Origin: CAYZJD01 sp964483455
GTDB taxonomy: Bacteria > Acidobacteriota > Terriglobia > Bryobacterales > Bryobacteraceae
DNA length: 64,000 nt
Direction of reading: 5' to 3'
Assembly (NCBI GenBank): GCA_964483455.1
Contig: CAZACK010000004.1
Coordinates: 28,225-92,224, forward strand
The position numbers and the translations under genes are program-made. Under the pieces are notes generated by a model. It did no database searches and had not been told where the DNA came from. It saw nothing but the letters and a program-made list of their open reading frames with translations. Positions 44,526 to 54,247 of this stretch are shown here, one piece after another. Position 1 is the stretch's first letter. Each line of letters opens with the position of its first letter.

Positions 44526-45545
44526 ATGAAGCACGTACTCATTGCCGCCCTGCTGCTGACAGCGGCCGGCATGGCCCAGACGCCGCCCGGGCAGCCCGCA
44601 ACCGGGCCGGGCGGGTCCGCTTATCCCCACACTGGCATGGTCACCAAGGGCCCCTTCATCCCCGCCGCCTATCCGGGCGACACGCGGTTCCAGTACTACA
44701 TCTACGAACCAGCGGGGCCGAAGCCGCCCACGGCTCCAGTGGTCCTTTTCCTCCACGGGTATATGGGCCACTATCCGAAGGTCTACTGGGTCTGGATGGC
44801 CCACATGGTCCGGAAGGGACACATCGTGGTTTGGGTCCGCTGGGACCAGGGCATCGTCACGCCCTGGGATTTCGCAAACCAGGCCGAAAACCAATGGAGG
44901 GATGCGCTGGCCCGGCTCTCCAGCGTTTCATGGGACGGGGTCAAACCCGCCGAGGACGGTTCCGGCAACATCCTGACCGCGCACGTCGGGCACTCCGCGG
45001 GGGGCTGGCTTTCGGCGGTTCTGGCGGCCAGGGCCGCCCAACCGGGAAGCGGAATGCAGGCGCCGAGGGCGGTTGTTGCGGTATCGCCGGGAGGTCCCCC
45101 GCTGATCCCCGACGGGCCGTTTGAGGACATCCCGCCGTCCACGAAATTGGTGCTGGTGGCTGGGGAAGACGATACGCTGGTGTGCATCAACACCGCGCAA
45201 ACGCTGTGGGAGCGAACGCCGCAAATTCCCGAGCCCAACAAGGACTTCCTGCTCGCGCAGACGGATGCCCGGGGCACGCCCCAGCAGATCGCCAACCACT
45301 ACTTCCCGACAACCATCGCGAAGTGGGACACTGCCTCCGTCGATGCCCGTGACTACTACATCACCTTCAAGCTCTCCGTGGGCGCTCTGAATTGCGCCTT
45401 CAGAGGGTTCGATTGCGGCTATGCGTTGGGCAACGGCGCCCCGCAGCAGGTCGACATGGGACTCTGGAGCGACGGGGTTCCCGTGAATCCGCTGCTCTGG
45501 GTTGCCGACCCGCCAACGCTGACGGCCGCGTGCAGCGGGCCCTGA
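44526..45545 (+). CDS. Secreted alpha/beta hydrolase
   Basis: A 339-residue exported hydrolase. A signal peptide (about 1-17, ending AGMAQ) leads to a serine-hydrolase fold: APVVLFLHGYMGHYPK (oxyanion strand), HVGHSAGGWLSAV with the nucleophile Ser in GHSAG, and LVLVAGEDDTLVC, where the catalytic Asp would lie. The His should be near IANHYF. Overall shape suggests an esterase, dienelactone-hydrolase-like or PHB-depolymerase-like enzyme, but the substrate is unknown. AGGGA lies about eight bases before the ATG. The 298 bp upstream contain no other gene that I can support. It converges with the four-gene operon. Confidence 0.8.
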   Translation: MKHVLIAALLLTAAGMAQTPPGQPATGPGGSAYPHTGMVTKGPFIPAAYPGDTRFQYYIYEPAGPKPPTAPVVLFLHGYMGHYPKVYWVWMAHMVRKGHIVVWVRWDQGIVTPWDFANQAENQWRDALARLSSVSWDGVKPAEDGSGNILTAHVGHSAGGWLSAVLAARAAQPGSGMQAPRAVVAVSPGGPPLIPDGPFEDIPPSTKLVLVAGEDDTLVCINTAQTLWERTPQIPEPNKDFLLAQTDARGTPQQIANHYFPTTIAKWDTASVDARDYYITFKLSVGALNCAFRGFDCGYALGNGAPQQVDMGLWSDGVPVNPLLWVADPPTLTAACSGP

Positions 45546-45554
45546 GTCGGGGGG

Positions 45555-47966
45555 TTACCGACCCGCCGGTGGTCTCAGCTCCGACTTCTGGGTCCCACCT
45601 CTGACCTTCAACACAATCGGCTGCGGTGCCGCGTAGGAGGTTTGGAGCGGCGAGCGGGTTTCGACCATTCCGGAAACATAGATCAGTTGCTCGACCGGCT
45701 CCGCCGTCGGCAGAGCCTCGAGCGTGACACTACGCCTGGTCTCGGTCTCGTTCAGCAGCACGCCGTTCAGGCCTACATCGAGGACCCGAACCCGGGGTGG
45801 CAGGTTGCGGACCTCGATCGGCACGCGGCCGCCGAAGTTGTTCTGCCTTTGGATGGCGACGGTCACCTCCGCCGTTCCGCCGGGCTCGAGGACAATCTCG
45901 CGCGTCTCGGCGGTCACCACCACGTCGGCCTTGGGCATGAGCGAGATCAGCTTTAGCTTGTCCTCGGGATTGGCGACGTGCTCGACCGTCCGCCCGCCGA
46001 TCCTGGCGCGCCCGGCCACTTGCATGGGAATCGCCTGGTCGAGGCGCGCCCCTTCGTCCGCGCTGAGCAGGAGCGTCACGGTGTCCTGCCCTGGGGCGAT
46101 CGCACCGCTGCTGGCGCGCAGTCCCGCCGGCAAGCCTTCGACGGCAACTTGGATCGGCCCGTCGAATTCATCAAGGCGCAGCGCCGTCACCGTCAGCGGA
46201 ACCGCCCCGCCTGCCGGCACGTTCGGATTCCTCGGCGTCACGCTGAGGCGGAAATCCGGTCGAGGCTCGCGCACGGTCAGCCGGTAGGCGTAATCCTCCC
46301 CGCCGAAGCCGCGCACGTCCTGAATACGCGCGAGATACTCGCCGTCGGCGGGCGCTGTGAAGTGCACCAGCGAGTCCTTGCCGTATCCCGGCCCGCCGTC
46401 GTCGTTGCGGAAGTACAGCCGAACCACCGGCAGCCCGTTGTTGGTGAACTGTGCGCCGGGCGGGTAAATCTGCACCTTGTAGACCGGCTTGTCGACGCCG
46501 TGCGCCTCGGTGGTCGTATCGAAGAACGCCAGCCGCTGGCCGCCAAACGCTTCGAAGACCATATCGTCGTCCGGCGTCCGGGGCAACGCCTCGATGCGCA
46601 GGATCTCGCCGCCGATCATGACGTAGTCGCCGACGGCCATGCCGGACCAGGATTGCAGCCGGATGCCTCGCCCCGCGGAGTCGCGCTCGCTCAACGTGGT
46701 GGACGTTTCGAGCACGCTTCGCACAGTGGCTCGCTCAATCGGCTTGCCTGCCGCGTCCAGGACTTCCACCAGCGAATCGATCTCCGATCCTAGCCGCCTG
46801 GCGTTCACCTCGAGCACCAGCTTCTGCCCCTTGCCGGCGCGGAAGCCGAAGTAGTTCTCCACCGGCACGCCGTTCTTCGGCTGGCCGATACGGCCGTTGA
46901 TCGTCACCGGAACGGAAACGGATTGCGCCGCGGCCGCCGACAGGTTCGTGCCGCTGGAGTCAAGCTCCGGCTCCCGCCCCAATGCCAGCTTCAAGTCGGA
47001 AAATGACACTCCGGCTTTGCCCTTCGGCCGGAAGGTGAGCGTATCCTCGCTTTCCTGCGACGGCTCGCCCTTCACCGCCACCGGCTTCGTGTCCACGTTG
47101 AAGCCCTTGAGGGCCACCTCGCGCGTCGCGCCCTTCTCCAGCCCCATCGGCCATGCGGCGGTGGCCAGCGGGAACTTGCCGGCCTTGAGGCGGTAGAAGT
47201 GGCTCGGCTTGCCGGTGCGCTGGTAATCGGCGACGCGGACATAGTAAGTGCCCGCTTTCTCGAACCTATGGGCGAAGTAAGACGCCCCCGGCCCGCCGTC
47301 GTTGCCGAACTCGGCGATCACCGCCTGGTCCTCGGCCAGAATCGACACCACGGGCTGGAGCGTCGAGCCGAGAGCCGTCGCGCCGTTCTCAAAAACCAGC
47401 TCCTCGCCGGCCTTCACTCTGATCTCGTACAGATCGGCGTCGCCGGGCCGCGAGATCGTGCCGACCAGAATCGCCGGCAGGTATGTCTCAAAGGCATTCT
47501 CGGGGATGTCGTTCGGTTCCCGGTCGGGGCTTTCCCCGTAGTACGGCTCGATCAGGAACCGGCCTTGCGGGCTTGTGCCGAGCGGGGTCTGCAACCGGAA
47601 GTCGACGGGGCCGATTTCCGCCTCCGGGTGGATGTCCAACTCGAGGGTGACCAGGTTTCGGGGTGGCAACGGACCGAGATCGACGGTGGACGGCGTGCCG
47701 GCCGAGCCGAGGCGCACTTCCGGCAGGTCGGGCAACTCCTTGACGCGCACGATCCGGCCCTTTACTCCGGGCTTGCTGAAATAGATCGCGCTGGCATTGG
47801 CGAGGTTCAAGCCCTCGACGGTCATCTCCACTGTCGTGCCCCGCGATGCGCCGAGGGGTGTGATCACGTTGAGGATCGGGGGCGTGGTGCGGTTGCCCGT
47901 CGGATGCGGCTCCTGCTGGGCAAGGAGAGCTGTTGTGATTCCCAGGAGCGGAAGGAACCTTCTCAT
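45555..47966 (-). CDS. PPC-domain (pre-peptidase C-terminal) exported protein
   Basis: An 803-residue protein with a signal peptide (about 1-16). It has bacterial pre-peptidase C-terminal-like beta-sandwich domains: SRPGDADLYEIRVKAGEELVFENG, GKGQKLVLEVNARRLGSEID, and a repeat near AGDGEYLAR-like text (APADGEYLARIQDVRGFGGEDYAYRLTV). N-terminal IPT-like folds begin PPILNVITPLGASRGTTVEMTVEGLNL. This is the last gene of the four-gene operon, four bases after the WD40 gene. Proteins of this kind may bind polysaccharide or scaffold the partner proteins, an inference. It has no catalytic motif I can see. Confidence 0.8.
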   Translation of the reverse strand: MRRFLPLLGITTALLAQQEPHPTGNRTTPPILNVITPLGASRGTTVEMTVEGLNLANASAIYFSKPGVKGRIVRVKELPDLPEVRLGSAGTPSTVDLGPLPPRNLVTLELDIHPEAEIGPVDFRLQTPLGTSPQGRFLIEPYYGESPDREPNDIPENAFETYLPAILVGTISRPGDADLYEIRVKAGEELVFENGATALGSTLQPVVSILAEDQAVIAEFGNDGGPGASYFAHRFEKAGTYYVRVADYQRTGKPSHFYRLKAGKFPLATAAWPMGLEKGATREVALKGFNVDTKPVAVKGEPSQESEDTLTFRPKGKAGVSFSDLKLALGREPELDSSGTNLSAAAAQSVSVPVTINGRIGQPKNGVPVENYFGFRAGKGQKLVLEVNARRLGSEIDSLVEVLDAAGKPIERATVRSVLETSTTLSERDSAGRGIRLQSWSGMAVGDYVMIGGEILRIEALPRTPDDDMVFEAFGGQRLAFFDTTTEAHGVDKPVYKVQIYPPGAQFTNNGLPVVRLYFRNDDGGPGYGKDSLVHFTAPADGEYLARIQDVRGFGGEDYAYRLTVREPRPDFRLSVTPRNPNVPAGGAVPLTVTALRLDEFDGPIQVAVEGLPAGLRASSGAIAPGQDTVTLLLSADEGARLDQAIPMQVAGRARIGGRTVEHVANPEDKLKLISLMPKADVVVTAETREIVLEPGGTAEVTVAIQRQNNFGGRVPIEVRNLPPRVRVLDVGLNGVLLNETETRRSVTLEALPTAEPVEQLIYVSGMVETRSPLQTSYAAPQPIVLKVRGGTQKSELRPPAGR

Positions 47967-47970
47967 ACGG

Positions 47971-49302
47971 TCACCTCGATGCGAGCCGGCGGACAGGCGA
48001 GGCGGCTTGCCTTGGCCAGGCGGCGGTGTCGTAGAGGTCGAGCGAGCCGTCGAAGCGGCCCGCCGCCAGCGTCTTTCCGTCCGGTGAGAATTCGATTGCG
48101 TTCACCCAGTCGGGCTGCCCGGAAAGGGCTTTGACTTCCGTCAGGTCGTCGGCCCGGAACACTTTCAACGCCTTGTCGGCGGCGGAAGAAACCAGGGTGG
48201 TTCCGTCGGGCGACCAGGCCAGCTTGAGGATCGCATCCTCCTGGGCGATGAGCGAGGCAATCAGCGTGCCGCCTTTCTCGCCGAGCGACCAGATGCGGAT
48301 CGTCTTGTCCAGGCCGCCGGCGGCCACGCGCGTGCCGGACGGGTCGAGTGCCAGCGCGTTCAGCCCGTCCAGCGGGTCGCCGAGTGTGTACAGGCGCTCG
48401 CCGGTCGCCGGATTCCATACTTTCACCGTGCGGTCCGCCGCCGCCGAAACCAGCCGCTTGCCGTCTGGCGTGAACGCCAAAGCGTAAACGGCGTCGATGT
48501 GGTCCTTTAGCGTCCGCGCCTCGCTCCCGGCGGCCGCGTCCCAGACTTTGATGAGCTTGTCGTAACTGGCCGTCGCCAATGAACCGCCGTCCGGGGAAAA
48601 GGCGACCGCGTAGATCGAGTCGGAATGACCTTCGACGGCGCGGACTTCGGTGCGCGTGTCGACGTCCCAGATCTTCAACTCGCCGCGGCGCGCCGCGAGC
48701 CCGCCGGCAGCGGCCAGGAACCGCCCGTCCCTGGAAAATGCGACGGAGCGCACCGCGCCGGCGTGGCCGGGCAGCGTCGCCAGGGTTCGTCCCGAAGCCG
48801 GCTCCACCAGCCGCACTTCTTTGTAGCCTCCGAGCGCCAGCATCTTTCCGTCGGGCCGGTAGTCCAGCGAGAAGATCTGGAACTTCACCGGTTGCCGCGG
48901 CTTGATGTCCGGAATCGCGGCGTCAGGCGATAGCGCCTGCCCCACCGCGGGCGGTTTGGCCCCGGCGTCGATCCATTTCCGGATGATCTCGATTTCGCCC
49001 GCCGCCAGCGCCTTCTGCCCGAGCGGCATGGCCGGCTGGGCCTTTCCCGCGACCATCAGATAGAGACGGCTCTCGGCGCTCTTGCCGGTCACGAAGGCCG
49101 CACCGTGGTTGCCGCCTTTCTGGAGCGCGTCGAAGGTGGACAGATCCAGGCCGCCGAGCTTCGTGCCGGCGGCGTGGCAGCCGAGACAATGAGTGGAGAA
49201 GAGGGCCGACACGTCGTCGTACGCAGGGCCCGGCTGCGCCCGGGCAAGTGAAATCAAAAGGCAAAAAGCAAGAATCAAAAAGCAAAAATGGCGGCGGCTC
49301 AT
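47971..49302 (-). CDS. c-type cytochrome domain fused to WD40 propeller, exported
   Basis: A 443-residue protein. A signal peptide (about 1-22, ending SLARAQ) precedes a short cytochrome c-like domain with STHCLGCHAAGTKLGGLDL, the single heme-binding CxxCH, of the type common in the planctomycete/acidobacterial CytC families. Seven WD40 repeats follow, for example GHAGAVRSVAFSRDGRFLAAAGG and GHSDSIYAVAFSPDGGSLATASYDKLIKVWD. It would be a heme-carrying periplasmic scaffold. It lies seven bases after the DUF1549/1553 gene and four before the PPC gene. Confidence 0.88.
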   Translation of the reverse strand: MSRRHFCFLILAFCLLISLARAQPGPAYDDVSALFSTHCLGCHAAGTKLGGLDLSTFDALQKGGNHGAAFVTGKSAESRLYLMVAGKAQPAMPLGQKALAAGEIEIIRKWIDAGAKPPAVGQALSPDAAIPDIKPRQPVKFQIFSLDYRPDGKMLALGGYKEVRLVEPASGRTLATLPGHAGAVRSVAFSRDGRFLAAAGGLAARRGELKIWDVDTRTEVRAVEGHSDSIYAVAFSPDGGSLATASYDKLIKVWDAAAGSEARTLKDHIDAVYALAFTPDGKRLVSAAADRTVKVWNPATGERLYTLGDPLDGLNALALDPSGTRVAAGGLDKTIRIWSLGEKGGTLIASLIAQEDAILKLAWSPDGTTLVSSAADKALKVFRADDLTEVKALSGQPDWVNAIEFSPDGKTLAAGRFDGSLDLYDTAAWPRQAASPVRRLASR

Positions 49303-49309
49303 CCCGGCC

Positions 49310-51742
49310 TCAGTGGTTGAATAGAAATTCTTTGCTGGTGAGCATGGCCCAGAGCATGTCTTCGACAGCCTGGCGGCGGGCGTCTAGTTTGGCCTCAGGC
49401 GTTCCCTCGCCGAGCCGCGATTGCCGAAGCGCGCCGATCATCGCTCGCTTCTCATCCTCGGTCGGATAGCGGCTGTAAGCCGAGAGAAACACGTGGTCCA
49501 GCATCCTGCCTTCCGACAGGCCCAGCTTCAGGAACAAGGAGACGTATCCGTTCGGCGCGCTGAGCTTCTTGTTCAGGGTGTCGCCGTTGATCACGTGAAG
49601 CGCCTGCGAAATGCTCGGGTCGCTCGACCGCTCGGCGGCGTCGCAGATCACGCGGTTCGGCCTGCCGAATACGGACAGGAACTGCGAGACGACCTGGACG
49701 TCCGGCAACTGGATCGCCCGCGTGCCGGCAGGGTATCCGCTGAAGACGGTGGGCACACCGGTCACCTGCGACATGGCGTCGAGGATCACTTCCGCCGGCA
49801 GCCGCTTCACGTTGTACTTCGAGTAGTAGACGTTGTCGTGCTGGTTGGTGGCGTTCGCCTCGGAGGAAAGTTGGTAGATCCCGGAATTCATGATCAGCCG
49901 GATGAGCCGCTTCACGTCGTAGCCATGTTCGACAAAGTCCTTCGAGAGCGCGGCGAACAATTCCTCGTTCGAGGCCGGGTTGGTCGCGCGCACGTCGTCC
50001 ACCGGGTCGACCAGCCCGCGTCCCATGAAGTTACCCCACACGCGGTTCACCACGGAGCGGACGAAGTAGGGGTTATCCGGACTGGTGAGCCAGTTGGCGA
50101 AATGGATGCGCCGGTCCTCGGCGGAGTCGAGCGGGATGGGCGTTCCGTCGAGCGGCGTGGGCGGCAGCGGCCGCAGCAGCCTGGGGTGATTGATGTCGCC
50201 GGACGCCTTGGCGAAGACGATGACATCGCCTGGCTCGGATCCGTTCTTGATGCCGATCCGCGTGAACAGGTTCGCCATCTGGTAGTACTGCTTCTGCGTC
50301 CACTTCTCCATCGGGTGGTTGTGGCAGCGGGCGCAGGTGAGGCGCTGGCCGAGGAACGCCTGGGTGATGTTCTCGGTCAGCTCGATCGGGTCTTTGTGCA
50401 GCGCGAAGTAGTTGAGCGCTCCGTGCCGCCGGCTGCTGCCCGCGGACGTGAAGATCTCCCGCGCGAACTCGTTCCACGGCTTGTTGCGCTTCACGCTGTC
50501 GCGGATCCAGTAGTAGAACGCCCACATGGCGGTCGGGTTCAGCTTGCGGCTCGACACCAGCAGCAGGTCCGACCACTTGTAAGCCCAGTAATCGATGAAC
50601 TCCTCGCGTTCCAGAATCTGCTCGATCAGCCTGGCGCGCTTGTCGGGGGAGGTGTCCTGAAGGAAGGCCTCGACATCTTCGGCCGCGGGCAGGACGCCGG
50701 CGGCGTCGAGAAAGGCCCGGCGGATGAAAGCGGCGTCGGAGGCCGGCGCAGACGGCGCGAGGTTCAAGGCCTTCCACTTCGCGAGCACCAGGTCGTCAAT
50801 GAAGTTGTTGCGCCGGAACCCGCTGTAGGCTTCCGGAGGGACCTGGTTCGGATAGGGCACAGCCAGCCGCGAGTAGAGCACTTTGCTGGAATACCAGAGC
50901 GTCACCGCCGCCTCGCCGTGGCCGTTCATCTTCACGAGGCCGGAATCGTCCACGGTGGCTACGCCCTCGTTGTTGGAGCTGTACTTCACCCATCGGGTGA
51001 CATCCTCCTTGCGTCCGTCGGAGTACTTCGCCAGGACGACGAGCTGCTGGGTGGCGCCGGGCTTCAGCGTCGCCGACTTCGGAAAGACCTCGAGGCCGGT
51101 GACCTCGGCCTCGCCCGCAGGCGGGTCCGGCGCGCCGGCCGCGATCCACTCGGCGATCACCCGGTATTCCAGCGAGTCCGTCGCCAGGCGCTTTCCGCCG
51201 CCGTGGGGAATGGCCATGGCCGGCTTAAGCAGCATCAGGCTTTGGGAGGGCTCGGCCAGCGACACGCGGCGTCCGGCGGATTGCCGGGTGAGCGTGTAGT
51301 AATCCGCTTCAGGGTCGTACCCCCGGAGCGTCAGCTTCAGGCCGTTCTTACCGGCCAGCGCGCCGTGGCAGGCGCCCTGGTTGCAGCCCTGCTTGGTAAG
51401 CACCGGGATCACGTGGTTCCGGAAGCTCCAGGTGAACGGGGCTTGAGAGCCTTTCACTCGCACTTTCACCGAGGCTTCTTGTCCCTGGGCCTTGGCCGTG
51501 ATCACGGCTTCCCCGTCCCCGGCGGGGCGAACGATGCCGCCGGCGTCGACTTTGGCGACTCGCGGATTGGAGGAGACCCACTGTGCCTGGCGCGTCACGT
51601 CCTCGCCGGCTTGCGCGATCAACTGCTGCCGCGCCTCGGGTCCCCGGAGTTCAACTTCCGGCGGCAGGATGGCCAGTTGCTGTGCCAGGAGGGGCAGCGC
51701 GGCCAGGCCCAGGAGATAGGTGCAGGGCCTCGGGAATTTCAT
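49310..51742 (-). CDS. DUF1549/DUF1553 protein with Ig-like and cytochrome-type domains
   Basis: An 810-residue exported protein. After the signal (about 1-21) comes an Ig-like Big_2 fold, then a cytochrome-like stretch with CNQGACHGALAGKNGLKLTLRG, then a second Big_2 (TGLEVFPKSATLKPGATQQL), DUF1549 (FIDDLVLAKWKALNL..., with CARCHNHPMEKW as a CxxCH heme site) and DUF1553 (ANWLTSPDNPYFVRSVVNRVWGNFMGRG). The function of DUF1549/1553 is not known. They are planctomycete and acidobacterial signature proteins, always beside DUF1501 genes, as here. The ATG overlaps the stop of the DUF1501 gene (51739-51742), so they are translationally coupled. Confidence 0.9.
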   Translation of the reverse strand: MKFPRPCTYLLGLAALPLLAQQLAILPPEVELRGPEARQQLIAQAGEDVTRQAQWVSSNPRVAKVDAGGIVRPAGDGEAVITAKAQGQEASVKVRVKGSQAPFTWSFRNHVIPVLTKQGCNQGACHGALAGKNGLKLTLRGYDPEADYYTLTRQSAGRRVSLAEPSQSLMLLKPAMAIPHGGGKRLATDSLEYRVIAEWIAAGAPDPPAGEAEVTGLEVFPKSATLKPGATQQLVVLAKYSDGRKEDVTRWVKYSSNNEGVATVDDSGLVKMNGHGEAAVTLWYSSKVLYSRLAVPYPNQVPPEAYSGFRRNNFIDDLVLAKWKALNLAPSAPASDAAFIRRAFLDAAGVLPAAEDVEAFLQDTSPDKRARLIEQILEREEFIDYWAYKWSDLLLVSSRKLNPTAMWAFYYWIRDSVKRNKPWNEFAREIFTSAGSSRRHGALNYFALHKDPIELTENITQAFLGQRLTCARCHNHPMEKWTQKQYYQMANLFTRIGIKNGSEPGDVIVFAKASGDINHPRLLRPLPPTPLDGTPIPLDSAEDRRIHFANWLTSPDNPYFVRSVVNRVWGNFMGRGLVDPVDDVRATNPASNEELFAALSKDFVEHGYDVKRLIRLIMNSGIYQLSSEANATNQHDNVYYSKYNVKRLPAEVILDAMSQVTGVPTVFSGYPAGTRAIQLPDVQVVSQFLSVFGRPNRVICDAAERSSDPSISQALHVINGDTLNKKLSAPNGYVSLFLKLGLSEGRMLDHVFLSAYSRYPTEDEKRAMIGALRQSRLGEGTPEAKLDARRQAVEDMLWAMLTSKEFLFNH

Positions 51743-53118
51743 GCGAACAGCTCGCGGATCGGTTCGACGCCCCGGTCGACCAGCGGGATGGGCCGGCCCT
51801 GTGCGCCGGGCAACTCGATGTGGAGGTCAATGCCGAGCAGGTGATACACGGTGGCCGCGACCTCCGCCGGCGTCGTCGGCCGGTCCTTTGGATAAGCGCC
51901 GATCTCGTCGGATGCTCCCACCACCTGTCCGCCTTTGATCCCCCCGCCGGCGGCGACGATTGTCCAGCACTGCGGCCAGTGGTCGCGCCCGCCGGCCGGA
52001 TTCACCTTCGGCGTCCGGCCGAACTCGCCGACGCCCAGCACGATGGTGTTCTGAAGCAGGCCGCGGTCGCTCAGATCCTCGAGCAGCGAGCTGAAGGCGT
52101 GGTCGAACATCGGCCCGACCAAGTCGCTGTAGCAGCTTATCGGGCTGAAGGGCTTCGAGCCGTGGATGTCCCAGGTGATCTCATCGAACACGGTTTCGAA
52201 CATATTGATGGTGACGAACCGGACCCCGGCCTCGATCAGCCGCCGGGCCAGCAGGCAGCTCTGGCCGAAGCGGTTCATCCCATACCGGTTGCGGGTCTTG
52301 TCGTCTTCCCGGAACAGCTCGAAGGCGCCCCGCGCCTTCTGGGAAGACATGAGTGTGTAGGCCTGGTGGAAGGTCGAATCCAGGAGGCGCGCGTCCTGGG
52401 AAGTCTCGAACCTGCTGACGGTCTTGTCCACCATCTCGCGCCAGTTCTTCCGGCGGTCCACCCGCAGCGCCGAAAGATACTCGGGCGGGAGCATGTCGGG
52501 CACCTTGAAGTTCGGATCCGACGGGTCGGCGTTGAGCACAAACGGGTCGAAAGTTTTGCCGAGATAGCCGGCGTTCTGGCCGTGGGGCATGTTGCCGCCG
52601 GTGTTGCCAATGGGCCGGGGGAGCAGGACATGGGGCGGGACATCACCCTTCGGACCTTTGAGCTTCGCCAGCACGCAGCCCATGTGGGGGTGCTCGACCC
52701 CGCCCAGGAACAGGCGGCCGGTCTGCATCATCTGGTGGCCGGTGTCGTGGACCGCCGCCGCCGTGTGGTACAGGCTGCGAACCAGCGCGAACTTTTCGGC
52801 GTGTTTCGCCATGCGCGGGAAGTTCTCCGAGATCTCGATGCCCGGGACGTTCGTCTTGATCGGCTTGAACGGCCCGCGGATCTCGACCGGCGCGTTCGAC
52901 TTCATGTCCCAGGTGTCAAGCTGGGACGGCCCGCCCACGAGCATCAGAAGAATACAGTTGACGTCTGTTTTGGCAGGCTCGACCGCGCCGAGGGCTTTCA
53001 GCCCGAACAGTTGCGGAAGCCCGAGACCGAGTAGTGAGAGTGACCCGGCATGAAGGAAATCCCGACGGCGCGAGCCGTCGCAAAACTCGACCGGACGGTC
53101 GGCATCCAGCCGCAACAT
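51739..53118 (-). CDS. DUF1501 family protein, Tat-exported
   Basis: A 459-residue protein. The N-terminus has SRRRDFLHAGSLSLLGLGLPQLF, a twin-arginine signal, so it is exported folded. The rest is a sulfatase/alkaline-phosphatase-like superfamily fold by family assignment, with CILLMLVGGPSQLDTWDMKSNAP, VLGVGEFGRTPKVNPAGGRDHWP and GQVVGASDEIGAYP. It is the first gene of the four-gene operon and overlaps the DUF1549/1553 gene by four bases. DUF1501 enzymes have no tested substrate. A link to polysaccharide desulfation has been suggested by family position only. Confidence 0.9.
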   Translation of the reverse strand: MLRLDADRPVEFCDGSRRRDFLHAGSLSLLGLGLPQLFGLKALGAVEPAKTDVNCILLMLVGGPSQLDTWDMKSNAPVEIRGPFKPIKTNVPGIEISENFPRMAKHAEKFALVRSLYHTAAAVHDTGHQMMQTGRLFLGGVEHPHMGCVLAKLKGPKGDVPPHVLLPRPIGNTGGNMPHGQNAGYLGKTFDPFVLNADPSDPNFKVPDMLPPEYLSALRVDRRKNWREMVDKTVSRFETSQDARLLDSTFHQAYTLMSSQKARGAFELFREDDKTRNRYGMNRFGQSCLLARRLIEAGVRFVTINMFETVFDEITWDIHGSKPFSPISCYSDLVGPMFDHAFSSLLEDLSDRGLLQNTIVLGVGEFGRTPKVNPAGGRDHWPQCWTIVAAGGGIKGGQVVGASDEIGAYPKDRPTTPAEVAATVYHLLGIDLHIELPGAQGRPIPLVDRGVEPIRELFA

Positions 53119-53225
53119 CGCCAGCCTCCTTGGGCGCCCAGATTTGAGATGAGTGTATCACAGCACGGAGCATGGTCCCGCAGCAAGGCGAGAGGCAAGT
53201 ATGACGCTCCAGCGTGGACTACCCG

Positions 53226-54188
53226 TCAGCTCTTCTCAGGTTTCGACGCGTAGTAGCCCGTTCGGCTTTGCACCTTCAGGTCCTTCCGGGTGGTCTTGAC
53301 CTCCAGGCGGCGGAACGAGCCGTCTCGCGTTTGATTGGACGAGACGTATCCGATCGCGTACTGGCTGCGCATCTCCTCCTGAATCTGGTCGAAGATCTTG
53401 GTCAGCGGATTCTTTTTGTCCACGCGGAACAGGCGCCCCCCGGTCTCCTCCGACATCTTCTTGAGGTCGCCGTCGCCGGGAGAATAATAGCCTCCGGCGT
53501 CATAGTAGACCGACGGATCGACATAGTAGATGCTGTAGATGATGGCGTCCGCCTTGTGGGCCGCTTCCATCGCCTCGCGGAGCTTGACCCGGCTGCCGGT
53601 ATCCACGCCGTCGGTAATCAGCACCATGGCCTTGCGGCCCACCTCGCCTTTCAGTTTCTCGTTGCCGGCCAGGTAGACCGCGTCATATAGGACCGTGCCG
53701 CGAGGCTTGGAGATCGTCGGCACCGGACCGGGGAGCACCCCGCCCGCCGGACCCAGCGGCCGCAGCTCATCCAGCGCGTTGTCCAGGAGTCTCTTGGAAT
53801 TCGTGTAGTCCTGCAACAGCTCGACCTCTGGGCCGAAGCCGATCAGAAACGCCATGTCCTTCGGCCGCAGCACGCTCGAGAAAAACTGCGACGCGGTTCG
53901 CCGCTCGATGCCGATCAGGTTCTTCTGGCTCGGGCTGACGTCCACCAGCAGGCCGAGCGTCAACGGCAGGTCCGTCTCGCGGGCGAAGTACCGGATGGAC
54001 TGCTCTTTGCCGTCCTCCTTGACGATGAAGTCTTCCTTCTGGAGGCCCGGCACCAGCGCGCCGTTCCTGTCGCGAACCGAGCATAGGATGTTCACCAGGT
54101 CGACGTCCACCCGGATGGTGGGAGCTTCTTCCTCCTGCTGGGCGAGCAGGGGCAGTGTGGCCAGCACGGCGATGGACGTTCGCAGCAT
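53226..54188 (-). CDS. Secreted VWFA-domain protein, short acidobacterial type
   Basis: A 320-residue exported protein with a signal peptide (about 1-16) and the opening TIRVDVDLVNILCSVRDRNGALVPGLQKEDFIVKEDG, the family signature shared with the protein at 20478. The VWFA fold follows, with LTLGLLVDVSPSQKNL (a DxSxS-like metal site, intact here) and KAMVLITDGVDTGS. It has only the N-terminal and VWFA domains, about half the length of the other copy. Divergent from the DNA glycosylase. Function unknown. Confidence 0.87.
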   Translation of the reverse strand: MLRTSIAVLATLPLLAQQEEEAPTIRVDVDLVNILCSVRDRNGALVPGLQKEDFIVKEDGKEQSIRYFARETDLPLTLGLLVDVSPSQKNLIGIERRTASQFFSSVLRPKDMAFLIGFGPEVELLQDYTNSKRLLDNALDELRPLGPAGGVLPGPVPTISKPRGTVLYDAVYLAGNEKLKGEVGRKAMVLITDGVDTGSRVKLREAMEAAHKADAIIYSIYYVDPSVYYDAGGYYSPGDGDLKKMSEETGGRLFRVDKKNPLTKIFDQIQEEMRSQYAIGYVSSNQTRDGSFRRLEVKTTRKDLKVQSRTGYYASKPEKS

Positions 54189-54199
54189 CCCCAAACCGT

Positions 54200-54205
54200 T
54201 ACAAT
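54200..54205 (+). promoter_or_regulatory. Candidate -10 box of the DNA glycosylase gene
   Basis: TACAAT matches five of six consensus positions. A start near 54212 would exclude the ATG at 54209 and favour the one at 54248. No clear -35. Confidence 0.3.
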
Positions 54206-54247
54206 GACATGGTACTGGATGCATTCCGCAACCGTTCCGTTTCCACA

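Noticed and set aside
49421..51844. An 807-codon open frame antisense to the DUF1549/1553 gene
   Set aside because: It is a compositional shadow. The coding strand has intact heme and DUF motifs.
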